Part shown: piece after piece, positions 63,312 to 64,000 of the stretch
Layout of the letters: every line of letters starts with the position of its first letter
Numbering within the stretch: the first letter of the stretch is position 1
Translations under genes and position numbers: made by a program
DNA from: Oceanirhabdus sp942490885
Lineage (GTDB): Bacteria > Bacillota > Clostridia > Clostridiales > Clostridiaceae
NCBI GenBank assembly: GCA_942490885.1
Contig: CALNYT010000002.1
Location: 2,604,001-2,668,000, forward strand
Direction of reading: 5' to 3'
Length of the DNA stretch: 64,000 nt
Notes under the pieces: generated by a model
What the model was told of the DNA's origin: nothing
What the model saw: only the letters and a program-made list of their open reading frames with translations
The model's database searches: none

Positions 63312-64000
63312 TTAACCGCGGAGTGGTGTGAATATAACTTTTTCTAGATATTCAACTTCCCATCCACATTTAAGCTTTTTTGTTTTTATGCCACCTTTAA
63401 ATGTTTTCTCTTTCCTTAATAAATTCATTGATATATGCCTTATAACTGCCAAGTTTGCAGCTGAATGATCTTTTCTAATTCGGCATTTATCTTCATTGAA
63501 TGATACATCTAACACCCAGTGAACTTTATTCTCTATTCCCCAGTGCTTTCGCACTCCTTTGGCAAAGAGTTCAACATTATCATTAAGACTAGTAATATAA
63601 TACCTACGTTCAACACTTTCTTTATCATCAACTATACGCTTGCTTTCAACCATACCAATTCCATTGAGATTTTTCCAATCAGTTCTACACTCAAGCCATT
63701 CAATATCATTCACAAGGTAATATGTTCTTGTTTCAATTCTTCCATGGTCTTTCTCTTTTGTTTGATGATATTGATAAGTGAAATCTTCAAATTCATTATT
63801 TAATAGAGAATCAAAAAGTTTTGTATCAGTACAAAGATTCTTATGATTATCTTTTAGTGCTAAAATATAGTCTGCTTCTTTATCTACGATATTTTTAGCT
63901 ATAGATTTTTGACATCCCATGGCATCTATCGTAACAACGGTGTCTTTAAGCTCTAAAAGCTTTAATAACTGAGGAATTGCTGTTATCTCATTCGATTTTT
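63312..64000 (-). CDS. ISAs1-family transposase (partial, continues past the window)
   Basis: The minus-strand frame is open to the right edge. It reads ITAIPQLLKLLELKDTVVTI then DAMGCQKSIAKNIVDKEADY, with the catalytic Asp in TIDAMG, and LALKDNH, then the late WGIENKVHWVLDVSFNEDK with the DDE-set Glu. These are typical of ISAs1 transposases, C-terminal about 229 residues shown. An ATG at 63920 lies inside the protein and is not the start. Imperfect inverted ends (CAGGGTAAATATAGGGTG type) lie at about 63175-63295. No frame break is seen in the part present. Confidence 0.82.
   Translation of the reverse strand, partial: KSNEITAIPQLLKLLELKDTVVTIDAMGCQKSIAKNIVDKEADYILALKDNHKNLCTDTKLFDSLLNNEFEDFTYQYHQTKEKDHGRIETRTYYLVNDIEWLECRTDWKNLNGIGMVESKRIVDDKESVERRYYITSLNDNVELFAKGVRKHWGIENKVHWVLDVSFNEDKCRIRKDHSAANLAVIRHISMNLLRKEKTFKGGIKTKKLKCGWEVEYLEKVIFTPLRG

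Noticed and set aside
9..63990. CRISPR arrays
   Set aside because: No run of three or more near-identical 24-37-base repeats with regular spacers was seen. The only repeats are the 18-bp, 105-bp and 125-bp pairs and the loose triple at 6846.

Overview
The window is AT-rich DNA from a low-GC Firmicute, most likely a Clostridium in the broad sense. The main evidence is the minus-strand run miaB-mutS-mutL-miaA-hfq, LexA with a nearby Cys-rich acidic protein, a CotS-type spore coat protein, a T-box-controlled short alanyl-tRNA synthetase, a CD3324-type protein and AGGAGG-type ribosome sites throughout. I do not assign a species.

Region 1 (1-6.4 kb) is core chromosome: the start of an acetate transporter, RNA-modification enzymes (THUMP methyltransferase, RsuA/RluB pseudouridine synthase, MnmM), an RpiR-type regulator, glutamate dehydrogenase and a small unknown protein.

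Region 2 (about 6.64-24.97 kb) is an integrated island. An exact 18-bp direct repeat bounds it (6665-6682 and 24955-24972). Both copies read in frame as the HVETVV end of a 23S rRNA uracil methyltransferase (RumA/RlmD), a known target of serine-integrase elements. Inside are a HTH regulator with a one-polypeptide restriction-modification enzyme, an IS1182-type insertion sequence that has cut off the start of a recombinase accessory gene, a frameshifted serine recombinase, an unknown 464-residue protein, a small unknown protein, and a tight three-gene operon. That operon encodes a small HTH regulator, an endonuclease IV-like TIM-barrel protein with an extra C-terminal half, and an 1103-residue protein with two DUF262 domains. 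Two tiny ORFs and a gene broken by a nonsense codon follow. The three-gene operon is the best candidate for an undescribed, probably anti-phage, system.

Region 3 (25-36 kb) is gene-poor and decaying. It holds a duplicated 125-bp gene tail, remnants of a metallophosphatase, a hexapeptide transferase, a nucleotidyltransferase and a sirtuin, and several intact genes. The intact genes include a MerR regulator with a textbook 19-bp-spacer target promoter, a GyrI-like membrane protein, an MBL-fold hydrolase, a GEAHG-motif lipoprotein, the T-box AlaRS and PpaX.

Region 4 (36-49 kb) is core: a tyrosine recombinase, LexA under its own operator, and the minus-strand methylthiolation, mismatch-repair, tRNA-prenylation and Hfq operon ending in a methionine gamma-lyase-family enzyme.

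Region 5 (49-64 kb) holds a methyltransferase, a chemoreceptor with a cre-like site, two aminotransferases, a GNAT and CotS pair, ispH-cmk-YhiN, a metallophosphoesterase, an amino-acid transporter and a partial ISAs1-type transposase. Two nearly identical 105-bp palindromic, MITE-like repeats lie at 48931 and 62623. I found no rRNA, tRNA or CRISPR array.
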